Positions 32,772-45,346 are shown, counted from the first letter of the stretch. The stretch: 64,000 bases of DNA from Artemia franciscana (GCF_032884065.1 NC_088872.1:8245493-8309492), one strand, 5' to 3'. Made by a program: numbers and translations. Notes: a model not told the origin generated them from the letters alone.

Positions 32772-34907
32772 CTAATAACTCACTGCAGCACCAAGCCGCC
32801 TGAGGCCAACACAGCTACGCACGCTCCTCCTCCAACCTAATCTATTTAAAGCCTCCCTCTTTACACCCTCCCAGGAAGTTCCCATTTCCTTTAAATCCTT
32901 ATTTATGACATCCTCCCAACCCAGACAAGGACGACCTGCTTTCCGTGTAGCCCCAGACGGTTGGCCAAAAAGGACAATCTTCGGTAATCTGTCATCCTTC
33001 ATCCGTAGAACGTGGCCTAGCCATCTCAACCTTTCTTTCATTATAGCCCTAGAAAGCGGGATTGAACCACACTTTTCGTACAACCTACTGTTTAAAATAC
33101 GGTCAGTCAGCCGTCAATTTCTCTGGAAAACATCTAGTAAATTTTCATCTGCTTTTCGGAGTGCCCATGCTTCAGAGCCATATTTGACCACTGTCATCAC
33201 TGTAGCTTCCAATATTCTAATCTTGGTTTGTAGGCTTATCTTTCTATTCTTCCAAACTTTTTTTAACTGTGAAAAAACACCCTGAGCTTTAGCTATTCTA
33301 CTTTTAACATCTTCACTGCTCCCACCATCTTTACTAATAATACTACCAAGGTAACTGAAGCTCCCAACCTGATCAATCTTTTCGTTACCTAAGGTGACCT
33401 GTTCATCTTCACTTATTCCTAACCTTAGTGACTTAGTCTTCTTAAAATTAATTTTCAAGCCTATTTTAGCACCCTGAACTCGTAAAACCTCTAAAAATTC
33501 ATTCATTTTGCTCACACTTTCATCTAATATGCTTAAATCATCAGCATAATCTAAGTCCAGGAGCGTTCTTCCTCCCCATTTGATTCCATGGTCTCCAATT
33601 GCCTTTCCTGTGCTCCTTAAGACGAAGTCCATCAAAATGATCCATATAAAGGGGGATAGAACACAACCCTGCTTAACTCCTGATTTAATACAAAACCAGT
33701 TGCTAACCTCATTTCCTACCTTAACCGCAGCAGTATTATTCTCGTACATAGCGCAAATCACTTTAATGTATTTTTCTGGTATACCATATAACGATAAGAC
33801 CTTTGTTAACGCTGTTCTATCAACAGAATCGAAAGCTTGCTCATAATCGATAAAACTAAGGACCAAAGGTGTTTGACAACGAAGGGACTTCTCAATTATT
33901 AACCTAAGAGTGAAAACATGGTCGACACATTCATTCATTTTGCTCACACTTTCATCTAATATGCTTAAATCATCAGCATAATCTAAGTCCAGGAGCGTTC
34001 TTCCTCCCCATTTGATTCCATGGTCTCCAATTGCCTTTCCTGTGCTCCTTAAGACGAAGTCCATCAAAATGATCCATATAAAGGGGGATAGAACACAACC
34101 CTGCTTAACTCCTGATTTAATACAAAACCAGTTGCTAACCTCATTTCCTACCTTAACCGCAGCAGTATTATTCTCGTACATAGCGCAAATCACTTTAATG
34201 TATTTTTCTGGTATACCATATAACGATAAGACCTTTGTTAACGCTGTTCTATCAACAGAATCGAAAGCTTGCTCATAATCGATAAAACTAAGGACCAAAG
34301 GTGTTTGACAACGAAGGGACTTCTCAATTATTAACCTAAGAGTGAAAACATGGTCGACACATCCTCTACCTTTTCTAAAACCGCATTGTTCTTCCATTAA
34401 AACTTTGTCTACAGCATGTCTCAGTCTAAAAAGTATCATATTACTCAGTAATTTGCTACCTACAGAGACCAGACTAATGCCTCGATAATTCCGACATTCA
34501 CTCTTGTCACCTTTCTTATACAGTGGTTTAATTAAGGTTTTCCTAAAATCATTGGGTACTTCCCCTTTTTCAAAAATCATGTTCATAATCTTCAGTAGCT
34601 TATTCCTAACCTCAGAGCCACCATATTTAAGGAACTCATTAATCATACTATCAGCATCTGGGGCCTTATTATTTTTTAATCCTTCTAGTACTGTCGCTAA
34701 TTCTTCCTCACTAAACAAATCTTCCTTCACATCCAAGGTATCACAAACTTTTTCATTTTCATCTATATCTTTTCCTGCAACTGTATCTCGGTTTAGCACA
34801 TTCTCAAAATGTTCCACCCATCTTTCTTTAACTTTTTCCTTATCACTAATTGTGACCCCATTTTTATCTTTAACTGGGACTAGTCCGGATCGGCTACTCC
34901 CTTTCAA
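32772..34907 (-). pseudogene. RTE reverse transcriptase remnant with doubled YADD core
   Basis: The 597-codon ORF (33114-34907) starts inside the linker (MKGSSRSGLVPVKD). Residues corresponding to CVDHVFTLRL through SKMNE (144 aa) occur twice in a row, so the protein has two FIDYEQAFDSVDR motifs and two LDYADDLSIL motifs. A fold with a doubled palm is not expected to work. Where the first copy has 22 bp encoding the LRIVLGT region, this copy has one base, which creates a TGA immediately after DVFQRN. The remaining C-terminus (32772-33083) is in frame beyond the stop. Other changes include the finger motif APGAD becoming APDAD. Confidence 0.9.
33499..34362 (-). repeat. 432-bp perfect-looking tandem duplication inside RTE copy 2
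   Basis: Unit one is 33499-33930, unit two 33931-34362. Each begins TCATTCATTTTGCTCACACT and ends GGTCGACACAT on the plus strand. The length is a multiple of three, and the translated units are identical over the 144 residues compared. The junction shows only a 1-3 base similarity (CAT/T). Confidence 0.95.
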
Positions 34908-34968
34908 TTTATTAACATGCCAGTATAATATTTTACTATTATGCCGTCTAGCCGCATCTTCCAGATCC

Positions 34969-35480
34969 CATCTGTGGACTGTATACGGTTGTCGTGTTCG
35001 TCAAGGAGGGAGCAAGCCCTCAGATCCTTCTTTTAGTCAGTTGCCTAACTCTTCTGTACACGAAGTGAGAGGCTCATTTCTTACAAGCCGTTTCACACTG
35101 CTCAAATTTTTCTTTAACAAAGGTATGGTGAACGTGGCGTATTGCTTTCTGTACAGCACTTTTAGCTGCTTGTATCGGTCTCTGCTTTCTCTGTCAAGCT
35201 TATTGGTGACTTTGCACTTTTCGTTGCAGAGGTGAATGATCTCATCTGTGATCCAGGGCTTCTGGTAATCTTTCTGGACACCTAGTGTAGAGAAAGCAAC
35301 ATTACAGACCATTTACGTCGTGCTAGTCACCTGGTTGTCAATGTCATTTTTAGGCAAAGGTAGTGGAAATTTAAAGTGAGCTCTGATATCTTGTCTGATA
35401 GGGTGGTTATGTAGGCTGCTCGAGTTGCTTTGTCATTCAGAAGATCTACTCGAAATTGTGGGAGATTTCTAGACAGCTAT
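34969..35480 (-). pseudogene. LINE linker fragment from another family
   Basis: A minus-strand ORF reads KDYQKPWITDEIIHLCNEK followed by a Lys/Arg/Asp-rich stretch and YRKQYATFTIPLLKKN. The PWITDEI motif is typical of the region between endonuclease and reverse transcriptase in several LINE clades. It directly abuts the truncated end of RTE copy 2, so the RTE probably inserted into it. The domain ends are not visible. Confidence 0.6.

Positions 35481-36018
<538 letters not shown>

Positions 36019-36086
<68 letters not shown>
36019..36086. repeat. TA microsatellite at the Helitron 5' end
   Basis: Uninterrupted TA units lie immediately before the AAATAAGTTGTCTG block. They may be part of the element's own terminus. 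Confidence 0.95.
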
Positions 36087-36093
<7 letters not shown>

Positions 36094-36122
36094 GTTGTCT
36101 GTCTGTGTGTCTGTCTGTCAGG

Positions 36123-36153
36123 TGACGTCATGTTTCTGTGTCGACTGACGTCA
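36123..36153. promoter_or_regulatory. Two TGACGTCA palindromes in the Helitron leader
   Basis: The eight-base palindrome TGACGTCA occurs at 36123-36130 and 36146-36153, with GACGTCAT context in both. It is the consensus for CREB/ATF-type factors, and its position just upstream of the ORF fits a promoter element. Function is inferred from sequence only. Confidence 0.4.
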
Positions 36154-36227
36154 TGAAGTTAGTTGTCGTCATTTTTGCTATGACAGAAACGTCATTAACG
36201 GTATTTAAGACATTTGTTCACGGAAAA

Positions 36228-36596
36228 ATGTTTAATTGTAAAATGACTGAAGAACCTACAATGGCAACAGCCGAGGAAGCTGCTCAAAGAGTTTATGCCA
36301 AAAAACTTGCTGCTGATAGAGAAAGCAAGAAAAGAAAGCGTTCCGAGGAATCACAAGAACAGCAAGAAAACAGGCTTGGAGCTGATAGAGAAAGTAAGAA
36401 AAGAAAGCGTGCCGGGGAATCACAAGAACAGCAAGAAAACAGGCTTGCGGCTAAAGAACGCAAAACCGCGCAGTTAGATGAAAATCCACCTGGACAGCGA
36501 GAGTCAAAACATATCAAAACTTAAAATGATAGCGATGATGATTGGGGTTGGGATTTTGACTTGGATAAGGTCATCAATGCCTACCAGATTTAAGTT
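36228..36596 (+). pseudogene. N-terminal fragment of a Helitron replicase/helicase
   Basis: From the ATG at 36228 the frame reads MFNCKMTEEPTMATAEEAAQ. It is followed by two tandem blocks of the form DRESKKRKR-x-x-ESQEQQENRL. These Arg/Lys/Gln-rich repeats are typical of the leader of arthropod Helitron proteins ahead of the Rep domain. A stop follows SKHIKT at about 36522. Beyond it NDSDDDWGWDFDLDKVINAY continues in frame to a second stop near 36594. An earlier ATG at 36138 is in frame but reads through leader sequence with no family support. Rep and PIF1-like helicase domains are missing. Confidence 0.65.
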
Positions 36597-36710
36597 AAAA
36601 AAAACAAAGGTTCGTCGATATGTACTTCATAGTGACGCTGAAAAATAAAGAAGAAAAAGAAAACTGAAAAAAGAAAAAAGGTCAAAAACTAAAAAAAAAC
36701 TAAAAAGAAA

Positions 36711-37115
36711 AAACACTCAAAGAGAAATTACAGACCGGGACACAAATTACGAGCGAGACAGAGGGAATATAAGTGACGACCGGGAACCTCAAAGAGAAAT
36801 TACAGACTGGGACACCCGGACACAAATCACGACCGGGGCACAGGGAATATAAATGACGACCGGGACACAACTACAACAGGGACGCCGGGGGCACAGGCGG
36901 GATATATAAATGACGACCGGGACACAGGGATTGTTAGAATAGAAATTACAGATCGGGACACCGGGACACAAATGACGACCGGGACACAGGGAATATAAAT
37001 GACGACCGGGACACTCAAAGAGAAATTACAAACTGGGACACCGGGACACAAATGACGACCAGGACACAGGGAATATAAATGACGACCGGGACACAGGGAC
37101 ACATCATTAGAATAA
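36711..37115. repeat. GACCGGGACAC minisatellite
   Basis: Dense repetition of AATGACGACCGGGACAC and CAGGGAATATAA phrases. CTCAAAGAGAAATTAC marks a higher-order unit at 36716, 36788 and 37013 (spacings 72 and 225, about 3 x 75). Minus-strand ORFs through it (Val-Ile-Tyr-Ile-Pro repeats) are translation of the repeat. Confidence 0.88.
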
Positions 37116-37398
37116 TGAGGTAGAGATCTGAATACGGATTGTTTTTCCCATGGACAATTATATGTTGCCTGTTCAAGAGTCAGTAAACCTGACAATCTAT
37201 TTATATGCACAGACAATGGGACAGCGAAGAATATTGTATATTCGCATGTTTTACGTAGTTAAAAACATATATTTATATCTATCTCTATTCACAGGTGGGA
37301 CACAGGGACACAACTACAATGGCGCGTAACTAATATGGCGCGTAACGACTTACGCGCACAGGGGGGCTTGGGAGGCATGAAGCGCCCCACCAACTAGG

Positions 37399-37579
<181 letters not shown>

Positions 37580-37984
37580 GGTGCTGCTGGCGTGTGTTTT
37601 TGCTCTTCATTTTCAACATGCAGTTTAAAATGCAGTTAGACATGTAGTTAGAAGACATGCGACACCGAGCATGTGAGCAAGTCAAAAATGAAAATGAAGG
37701 GCAAAGACATACGTGGTTAGAAGACATTTGAAACCGAGCATGTGAGCAAATCAATGAAACCCAATCTGGACACTGAGAATCAGAACGTGTCAAAATTGAA
37801 AATGATAGCGATCATGATTAGATTTGGGATTTTGACATGGATAATGTCATCAATGCTTACCACGCCTTTGAACAATGATTAGGTAATACGTATTCCATAA
37901 TGACAAAAGACAAGCCGAGATAAAACGAAACAAACAAATTGAAAATTATAGCGGTGATGATTGGGTTTTGGATTTTGACATGGA

Positions 37985-39715
37985 TTAAATAAAAAAAACT
38001 AATTTTTTTAGCTGAAAGTAAGGAGCGACATTAAAACTTAAAACGAACAGAAATTACTCGGTATATAAAATGGGTTGTCCCCTCCGCAATCCCTCGCTCT
38101 TTACGCTAAAGCTTTTAATTGTTTTAAAAAGTAGAATTGTGGCAAAGAGTCAAACTTTAGCGTAAAGAGCGAGGGATTCCGGAGGGGACAACCCATTTCA
38201 TAAACCGAGTAATTTCTGTTCGTTTTAAGTTTTAATGTCGCTCCTTACTTTCAGCTAAAAAGAATAGTTTTTTTTATTTAATTTCTGAACGTTTTTGAAT
38301 TAATGCATGTTTGGTTTTGGCTCTCCGCACATAAATTATTAAAATGACATTTGTATATTAATTCTTTTTTTGGCTAAATGTCTTTCTCTTAGTTTTGATC
38401 AGACGATTTTGAGAAATAAGGGGTGGAGAAGGAGGCCTAGTTGCCCTCCAATTTTTCGGTTACTTAGAAAGGCAACTAGAACTTCTAATTTTTAACGAAC
38501 GTTTTTATTAGTAAAAAATATAGGTAACTTAAGAATTAACTTACGTAACAAACTTTCATAATCTTATATTTTTATTATGTATACGAGGGGATTTGTACCC
38601 TCGTTAATACCTCGCTCTTTACACTAAATCGTAAGTTTTGTCCCAATTCTTTAAGAATTACCCCTGAATCAGAAAGGCCGTAGAATAAATAGTTGAAATT
38701 ACTAAAAATACTTTAGCATAAAGAGCGAGGTATATATCTCCTCCTAAATACCTCGCTCTTTATGCTAAAGTATTTTTAGAACCTATGCGTAATAATCTCT
38801 GTTCGTTTTAAGTTTCAATGCTACTCCTTCCTTTCATTTGAAAAAACGTTTTCATGTTTATTTTTCATTGTTTTCTTATAGTAATGTAGAAAATCCTGCG
38901 CCCTTTTCATTGAATTTTTCTTCCCCCATGACAGGTTCCTCCAAGAAAAGATCCTCCAACATAGCCCCCTCCCCTCAGCCCCACCCCCAAACAAAATAAA
39001 ATCCCCCTGAAAACGTCTGCACACTTCCCAATAACCATTACTATATGTAAACACTGGTCAAAGTTTGTAAATTGCAGCCCCTCCCCCAGGGATTTTGGGG
39101 GAGTAAGTCATCCCCAAAGACATATTTATTATGGTTTTCGACTATGCTGAACATAATGGCTATCTCAAAATTTTGATCCGTTGACTTTGGGAAAAAATGA
39201 GCGTTGGAGGGGGCCTAGATGCCCTCCAATTTTTTTGGTCACTTAAAAAGGGCACTAGAACTTTTCATTTCCGTTAGAATGAGCCCTCTTGCGACATTCT
39301 AGGACCACTTGGTCGATACGATGAACCCTGGGGAAAAAAACAAACAAACAAATAAACACGCACCCGTGATTTGTCTTCTGGCAAAAAACACAAAATTCCA
39401 CATTTTTGTAGATAGGAGCTTGAAACTTCTACAGTAGGGTTCTCTGATACGCTGAATCTGATGGTGTCATTTTTGTTAAGATTCTACGACTTTTAGGGGG
39501 TGTTTCCCCCTATTTTCTTAAATAAGGCAAATTTCCTCAGGCTCGTAACTTTTGATTGGTAAGACTAAAATTGATGAAACTTATATATTTAAAATCAGCA
39601 TCAAAATGCGATTCTTTTGATGAAGCTATTGATATCAAAATTCAATTTTTTAGAGTTTTGGTTACTATTGAGCCGGGTCGCTCCTTACTACAGTTCGTTA
39701 CCACGAACTGTTTGA
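37985..39715 (-). mobile_element. PAL copy 12, complete, with inferable empty site
   Basis: Reference copy for the family. Read from the hairpin end: TC, AAAC, a 9-bp-stem hairpin with GGTA loop, TAGTAAGGAGCGAC, then about 900 bp of conserved noncoding sequence. Next come an inner inverted module built on CTCGCTCTTTATGCTAAAG, another 250 bp, and the outer palindrome, whose arms begin with the same AGTAAGGAGCGAC. The end is TTTATTTAA. In the paralogous Helitron sequence at about 36554-36575, GACTTGGATAAGGTCATC is continuous. Here GACATGGA and TAAGGTCATCC flank the element, so 1731 bp sit cleanly between A and T with nothing duplicated or lost. Confidence 0.93.
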
Positions 39716-40044
39716 TAAGGTCATCCATTTCTACCATACCTTTGAAAATGTTTAGCGTTATGTCTTTCATTATGACAAAAGACAAGCCGAGGCAAAAGAA
39801 GAAGTTTTGTCTCAAGTTCATCAGAACTGGTATAAAGGAAAGACGCGGAGATTGTCCTTACAATTATTTTCCTTACCAAGATCTTCCTTTTTCAGTTGCC
39901 CTAAATGACGTCCCTTGAGAAATAATCAAACCTGGTCAATGATCCCATTGCTTTTTATGGCACTTGGTATTAACCAAGTGACATATAGCAATCGCAAATT
40001 CTGTCGGTCTGTCGGTCCCGGTTTTGCTACTTTAGGTACTTCCA

Positions 40045-42600
40045 GGTAAGCACTTTTCCCGATTTGACCGTCTGGGGAAGTGGGGGGGCCCGTTAATTCG
40101 GAAAAAATAGAAAAATAGAACTATTTCAATACCTCAAAAAATGAGGTATTTTTAACTTACGAACGGGTTATCAGATCTCAATGAAATTTGATGTTTGGAA
40201 GGATATCGTTTCTCAGAGCCGTTATTTGAAATCCCGACCGGATCTGGTGACATTGGGGAGGGGGGAGTTGGTAGGGGGAAACCTAAAATCTTGGAAAACA
40301 CTTAGAGTGGAGGGATCGGGATGAAACTTGGTGGGAAAAATAGGCACAAGTCCTATATACATGATTGAAATAATCGGAACGGATTTGCTCTTTTTAGGGT
40401 GGTTGGGGGGTGGGGGGGATTAATTCTGAAAAATTAGAAAAAATGAGGTATTTTTATCTTACGAACGGGTTATCGGATCTCAATGAAATTTGATATTTAG
40501 AAGGATATCATGTCTCAGAGCTCTTATTTTAAATCCCGAACAGATCTGGTGACATTGGGGGGAGTTGGGAGGGGGAAACCTAAAACTTGGAAAACACTTA
40601 TAGTGGAGAGATCGGGATGAAACTTGGTGGTAAAAATAAGCACAAGTCCTAGATACATGATTAACATAACCAGAACGGATTTTTCCCGCTTTAACCGGAC
40701 GTTTTCCCGATTTGACCATCTGGGGGGGAGTGGGGGGCCCGTTAATTCGGAAAGAATAGAAAAACTGAAGTATTCTTAACTTACAAACGGTTGATCAGAT
40801 CTCAATGAAATTTGATGTTTGGAAGGATGTCGTGTCTCAGAGCTGCTATTTGAAATCCCGATCAGATCTGGTGACGTTGGGGAGGGAGTTGGTAGGGGGA
40901 AACCTAAAATCTTGGAAAACACTTAGAGTGGAGGGATCGGGATGAAACTTGGTGGGAAAAAATTAGCACAAGTCCTAGATACATGATTGACATAACCGGA
41001 ACGGATTTGCTCTCTATAGGGTGGTTGGCGGGGGGGGGGGTTAATTCTGAAAAATTAGAAAAAATGAGGTATTTTTAACTTACGAAGGGGTTATCGGATC
41101 TCAATGAAATTTGATATTTAGAAGGATATCATGTCTCAGAGCTCCTATTTTAAATCCTGAACAGATCTGGTGACATTGGGGGGAGTTGGGAGGGAGAAAC
41201 CTAAAACATGGAAAACACTTAGAGTCGAGAGATCGGGATGAAACTTGGGGGGAAAATAAGTACAAGTCCTAGATACATGATTTACATAACCAGAATGGAT
41301 TTGCTCTCTTTAGGGTGGTTGGGGGGGGGGGTAATTCTGAAAAATTAGAAAAAATGAGGTATTTTTAACTTACGAACGGGTTATTGGATCTCAATGAAAT
41401 TTGATATTTAGAAGGATATCGTGTCTCAAAGCTCTTTTTTCAGTTCCGACCGGATCTGGTGACATTGGGGGGAGTTTGGGGTGGGGGAACCTAAAATCAT
41501 GGAAAACACATAGATTGGAGGGATCGGGATGAAACTTGGTGGGAAAAATAAGCAGAAGTCTTAGATACTTGATTTACATAATTGGAACGGATCCGCTCTA
41601 TTGGGGGAGGGAGAGTTAATTCTGAAAAATTAGAAAAAATGACGTATTTTTAACTTACGAAGGAGTGATCGGATCTTCATGAAACTTCATATTTAGAAGG
41701 ACCTCGTGACTCAGATTTATTATTTTAAATCTCAACTGGATCCAGCGTAATTGGGGGAGGGGGGAAGTTGAGGGGAACCGGAAATCTTGGAAAATACTTA
41801 AAGCGTTGAGATCAGGATAAAACTGGATGGGAAGAATAAAAACCTGTCTAAGACACGTGACTGACATAATCGGACCGGATCTGCTCTCTTTGGTTGAATT
41901 GGGGGGGGGGGGGGTAATTTTGAAAATTGAGGTATTTGTAACTTACGTAAGGGTGACCAGATCTTAATGAAATTTGATATTTAGAAGGGTCTTGCGCTTT
42001 AAAGCTCTAATTTTAAATTCAGACCAGATCCTGTGACATTGTTGGGAGTTGGAGGGGAAAACCGGAATTCTTGGAAAACGTGAAAATTGGGGTATTTTTA
42101 TTTTACGAATAGGTGATCGGATCTTAATGAAAATTATACTTAGAAGGAATTCATGTCTCAGAGCTTTTATTTCAAATCCCGACCAGATCTTTTGATACTG
42201 GGGGGAGTTGGAGGGGTAAATCCTGGAAAACACTTGGAGTGGAGGAATCGGGATGAAGCTTGGTGGATAGAATAAGCAAATGTCCTTGATACGTGATTGA
42301 CGAAACCGTACTGGATTCGCTTTTTTGGGGGGAGTTGGGGCGAGGGGTTCCGTGATTTGGCGAGTTTGGTGCTTCTGGACGTGCTAGGACGATGAAAATT
42401 GGTAGACGTGTCAGGGAGCTGCACAAATTGACTTGATAAAGTCGTTTTCCCAGATTCGAACATCTGAGGGGTTAAAGAGAGAGGAAAAATTAGAAAAAAT
42501 TAGGTATTTATAACTTACGAGTGGGTGATCGGATCTTAATGAATTTTGATATTTAGAATGACATTGTGATTCAGAGCTCTTATTTTAAATCCTGACCGGC
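40045..42600 (+). repeat. Tandem array of about 300-bp units (about 8-9 diverged copies)
   Basis: The phrase ATGAGGTATTTTTAACTTACG or a variant recurs near 40141, 40443, 40765, 41063, 41354, 41639, 41927, 42085 and 42498, giving spacings mostly of 285-322 bp with one short (158) and one long (413) interval. Units contain GATCGGATCTCAATGAAATT, GACCGGATCTGGTGACATT and GGATCGGGATGAAACTTGG blocks and a G-run of variable length. No coding capacity is evident. It lies downstream of Helitron replicase remnants and is probably element-associated. Confidence 0.9.
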
Positions 42601-42750
42601 ATTAAGCCTCCTATTTTCCTTTTAAATCAATCTATTGATTCATAGAATTTTGATAGAGCTAATACCATATGATCTCTTGGCTCTTAGCTCTTCTTGCCTC
42701 GTCACAAGTGCCATATCAGCTCTTAGCTCTTGTTGAGATTTTCCAGTTCT

Positions 42751-43725
42751 TAGTAACCACTGTGTTAACGGTATTTTAATGTATATTTTAACGGTATCAT
42801 AAAACAGCATTGAAAGACATTATAAACAGTAATCAAATATTGTTTAAGGTATGATATTTAATAATTGCTTGTTAGTGACCAAATAATTAATACAATTATG
42901 TAAGCGTTTACGATCAGCTGAAAAAAAAAATTATGCAGCGAATTATCAACGACGGTAGGAGCATATGCAGAAATTGGGGGAATTCCAAAATTTGGATGGG
43001 GTTACATATTCAAAAAAAACTTCGAAGATAGGCGGACTACGTGGAAATGTAACAAACTGTGGAAAAGAAATCCTAGAACTTTTAAAATTACAGGGTGTAT
43101 AGGCAAGACCCTCATTCAATGCACTAATATGATCGACAGTACAACGTATTTGGTGTCAACCCTCCTTAGCCGCTTGGATGGGGATTAGTGCTACATATGA
43201 TTCTTACATTAGGCGTAAAAAATGAATAAAATGAAATGTAAAAATGTAAAAAATGAAATGAATTCAAACAATCTTAAACAAATACGTAAATTATACCGTT
43301 ACAAAAACAAGAGAGGGAAAACTCCTCACTCCAAGACAATCCAATTGCTGCAATCAATTAAAAGCCAAAATCCATTACCATTTTTTGTTGTAGGTCTATA
43401 TCTTAATTTAATTACAGACCAAAGGGGAGATATAAAGGGTGTCCATAAAGCGTGTTTGCGGTTTAAAATGTAATTACTTTTTATATTAGTTATTCCTGCT
43501 AGAAAGGAATCTGCAAAAAGCGTTAGGTAGACCTACAAGTGAATTTAGATATGTGTGATTGTTTATTTCAATTGTTTAGTTTCTAAATATCCTTCACTAT
43601 TAGTAATATAAAGCTTAGTGTTATTTGCTAGAACTCTACTAACGCAAGTCTATTGAATTATGAATTTACAGATCGATAGATTTCTGGAATAGAGAATTAT
43701 TCTGATGCTCACATACGCAAGAAAA

Positions 43726-43728
<3 letters not shown>
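42751..43728. other. Unassigned DNA
   Basis: An 83-codon ORF at 43222-43473 is Lys/Asn-rich with no motif I recognise. Its composition follows the AT-rich background. No repeats were seen. Confidence 0.4.

Positions 43729-43807
<79 letters not shown>
43729..43807. repeat. TA microsatellite, about 78 bp
   Basis: Uninterrupted TA units, directly followed by a MITE-like terminus at 43815. Confidence 0.97.
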
Positions 43808-43809
<2 letters not shown>

Positions 43810-43814
43810 TCAAT

Positions 43815-43915
43815 CAGTGGTGTCAATTCACAAAAATTTTGGAGGGATTCATTTTCAAAGCCTAGTGGAGGGGACAGTTTTCTTCTTTTTTCCAAGTTTT
43901 TCATAGAAAAACCTT
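43815..43915 (+). mobile_element. Partial hAT-type MITE (5' part)
   Basis: CAGTGGTGTCAATTCAC followed by a GGAGGG...TTTTCAAAGCCTAGTGGAGGGG segment corresponds to the start of the MITE at 46627. The other terminus could not be found, so the copy is partial or too diverged. Confidence 0.5.
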
Positions 43916-45346
43916 GATACCTTGAAACTCATAGATTTTAAAATAAAAATATTTAAAATGTATTCGTAAAGATCTAAGGAAGAGCAAAATATATGGGAAC
44001 TAATGCATCCCACTCCTTTCAGTTGTCGCCCCCTATTTCTGATGGTGAGCAACTTTAATTAGGGATTAAATTAGAGAGCTGAGCTTAAGAATTCTTACAA
44101 AACATCAATGAGGTTTTGTATTCTTTTTACTGGTTCATATTTTGACATACCAATGACGGGTGAATACAACGACGAGTAAAATTAATTAGGTTATTTGCCT
44201 TCCCTTTCTTATATATGCCCGTAGAATAATGTGTTTAAGTGTTTTGGAGTGACGAGTTTTCTCTCTCATAAAACTAAAATAATGTAATCAAAACATACTT
44301 TTTGACAAGGAAGGATGGGGTAGTAATTTCTCATTTTCTCTGTAAATATACTAAGTCTCCATTCCTCCATACAAAAGCTTTTTAGTACACATTCTTAAAA
44401 AGTTTCAATATTTTTAAATTGAGGATAGCCTATATTTTTCGTACATTTTATCAGTAAAATTAAGTGTTCCATTTTTTGCCTCAAGATATTATTGTTAGCT
44501 GTTTTCTTTTATTATTATTATTTTTTAACGGATAAGAGTAGAATCCTGTCTGAGTAACAATATTATTCACGATGAAATCCACTAGAGGAACATACACAAG
44601 GAGAGAGGGGCTTGGTGCCCCACGTGCGTGCATGATCCATTCATACTGGTTCTTTGCTCCCCTTGCATTGACAAATTATAACCTAAATATTTCAGTCTCC
44701 GTATCTTCATTGTTTCAATCTTTCAGGGCCCTATCCCCTCTAGAACCCAATAGTATTGTGAATTTTTCCAAATTCTTTGGGTTTGTCAATTTACCAATAA
44801 TTTCACATGCAAGTTCACTTATTTTCACTCAGCCCGTCCAATTTCCTTTCCTTTTTTCAAAGTAGTTCACCACCCCTCCTTGGAAGCCATGCCTTGATCA
44901 CATGTTGTTCAAAAGCTAAGGTTTTCCGCCCAGCTTTAGATTTTATCTTTTCTAGATTATTTTCTAATAAAAGCCTTCATAAGCCAGAGCGCACCAGATT
45001 CGACCTTTTCATCTATCAGGTACACTTCACTCAGGTTATAGCTATTAAAAAATTACAAGTTTAATTTTTGCATCCAGATATGATCGCGAGTTACTATTAT
45101 TTTTTCGTATTATTTTACAGGAAGATACTATTTGAGAAGTAACAAGCTCACCCCATTCTCTTTTAGTTTGTATTGAAAATATGTGACTTTAACCGGTTTT
45201 TAAAAGACTTATGCAAATTTAGGGTCATCATCCGAAAAGAAATGTTGATGATGCTTCAGTGGTTTTTCCTACCTTTCTATTTTGTTAGTCTATGTGATAA
45301 TGCAAAAACAGAAGAATATTAATATACCACTTTTTTTCTTTTTTTC
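43916..45346. other. Unassigned DNA
   Basis: ORFs at 44572-44865 and 44807-45064 overlap in different frames and show no domain. AT-rich, with an ATT/TTA run near 44505. Confidence 0.4.

Larger units (their letters stand above)
32764..34968 (-). mobile_element. Second copy of the RTE retrotransposon, 5'-truncated
   Basis: Matches 2806 to about 4607 of the intact copy with few substitutions, including the triplet-repeat 3' tail. The match ends abruptly at TCTTCCAGATCC, leaving out the endonuclease. This is classical 5' truncation of a LINE insertion. Two structural differences from the first copy are a 22-bp-for-1-bp replacement near 33114 and a 432-bp tandem duplication. Confidence 0.92.

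Noticed and set aside
36138..36227. Upstream ATG of the Helitron ORF as the true start
   Set aside because: Residues before MFNCKMTEE come from the noncoding leader with the TGACGTCA sites. The second Met fits the family's acidic start better.
43222..43473. Lys/Asn-rich 83-aa ORF as a gene
   Set aside because: Its composition matches the AT-rich background, with no motif and no splice or promoter support.
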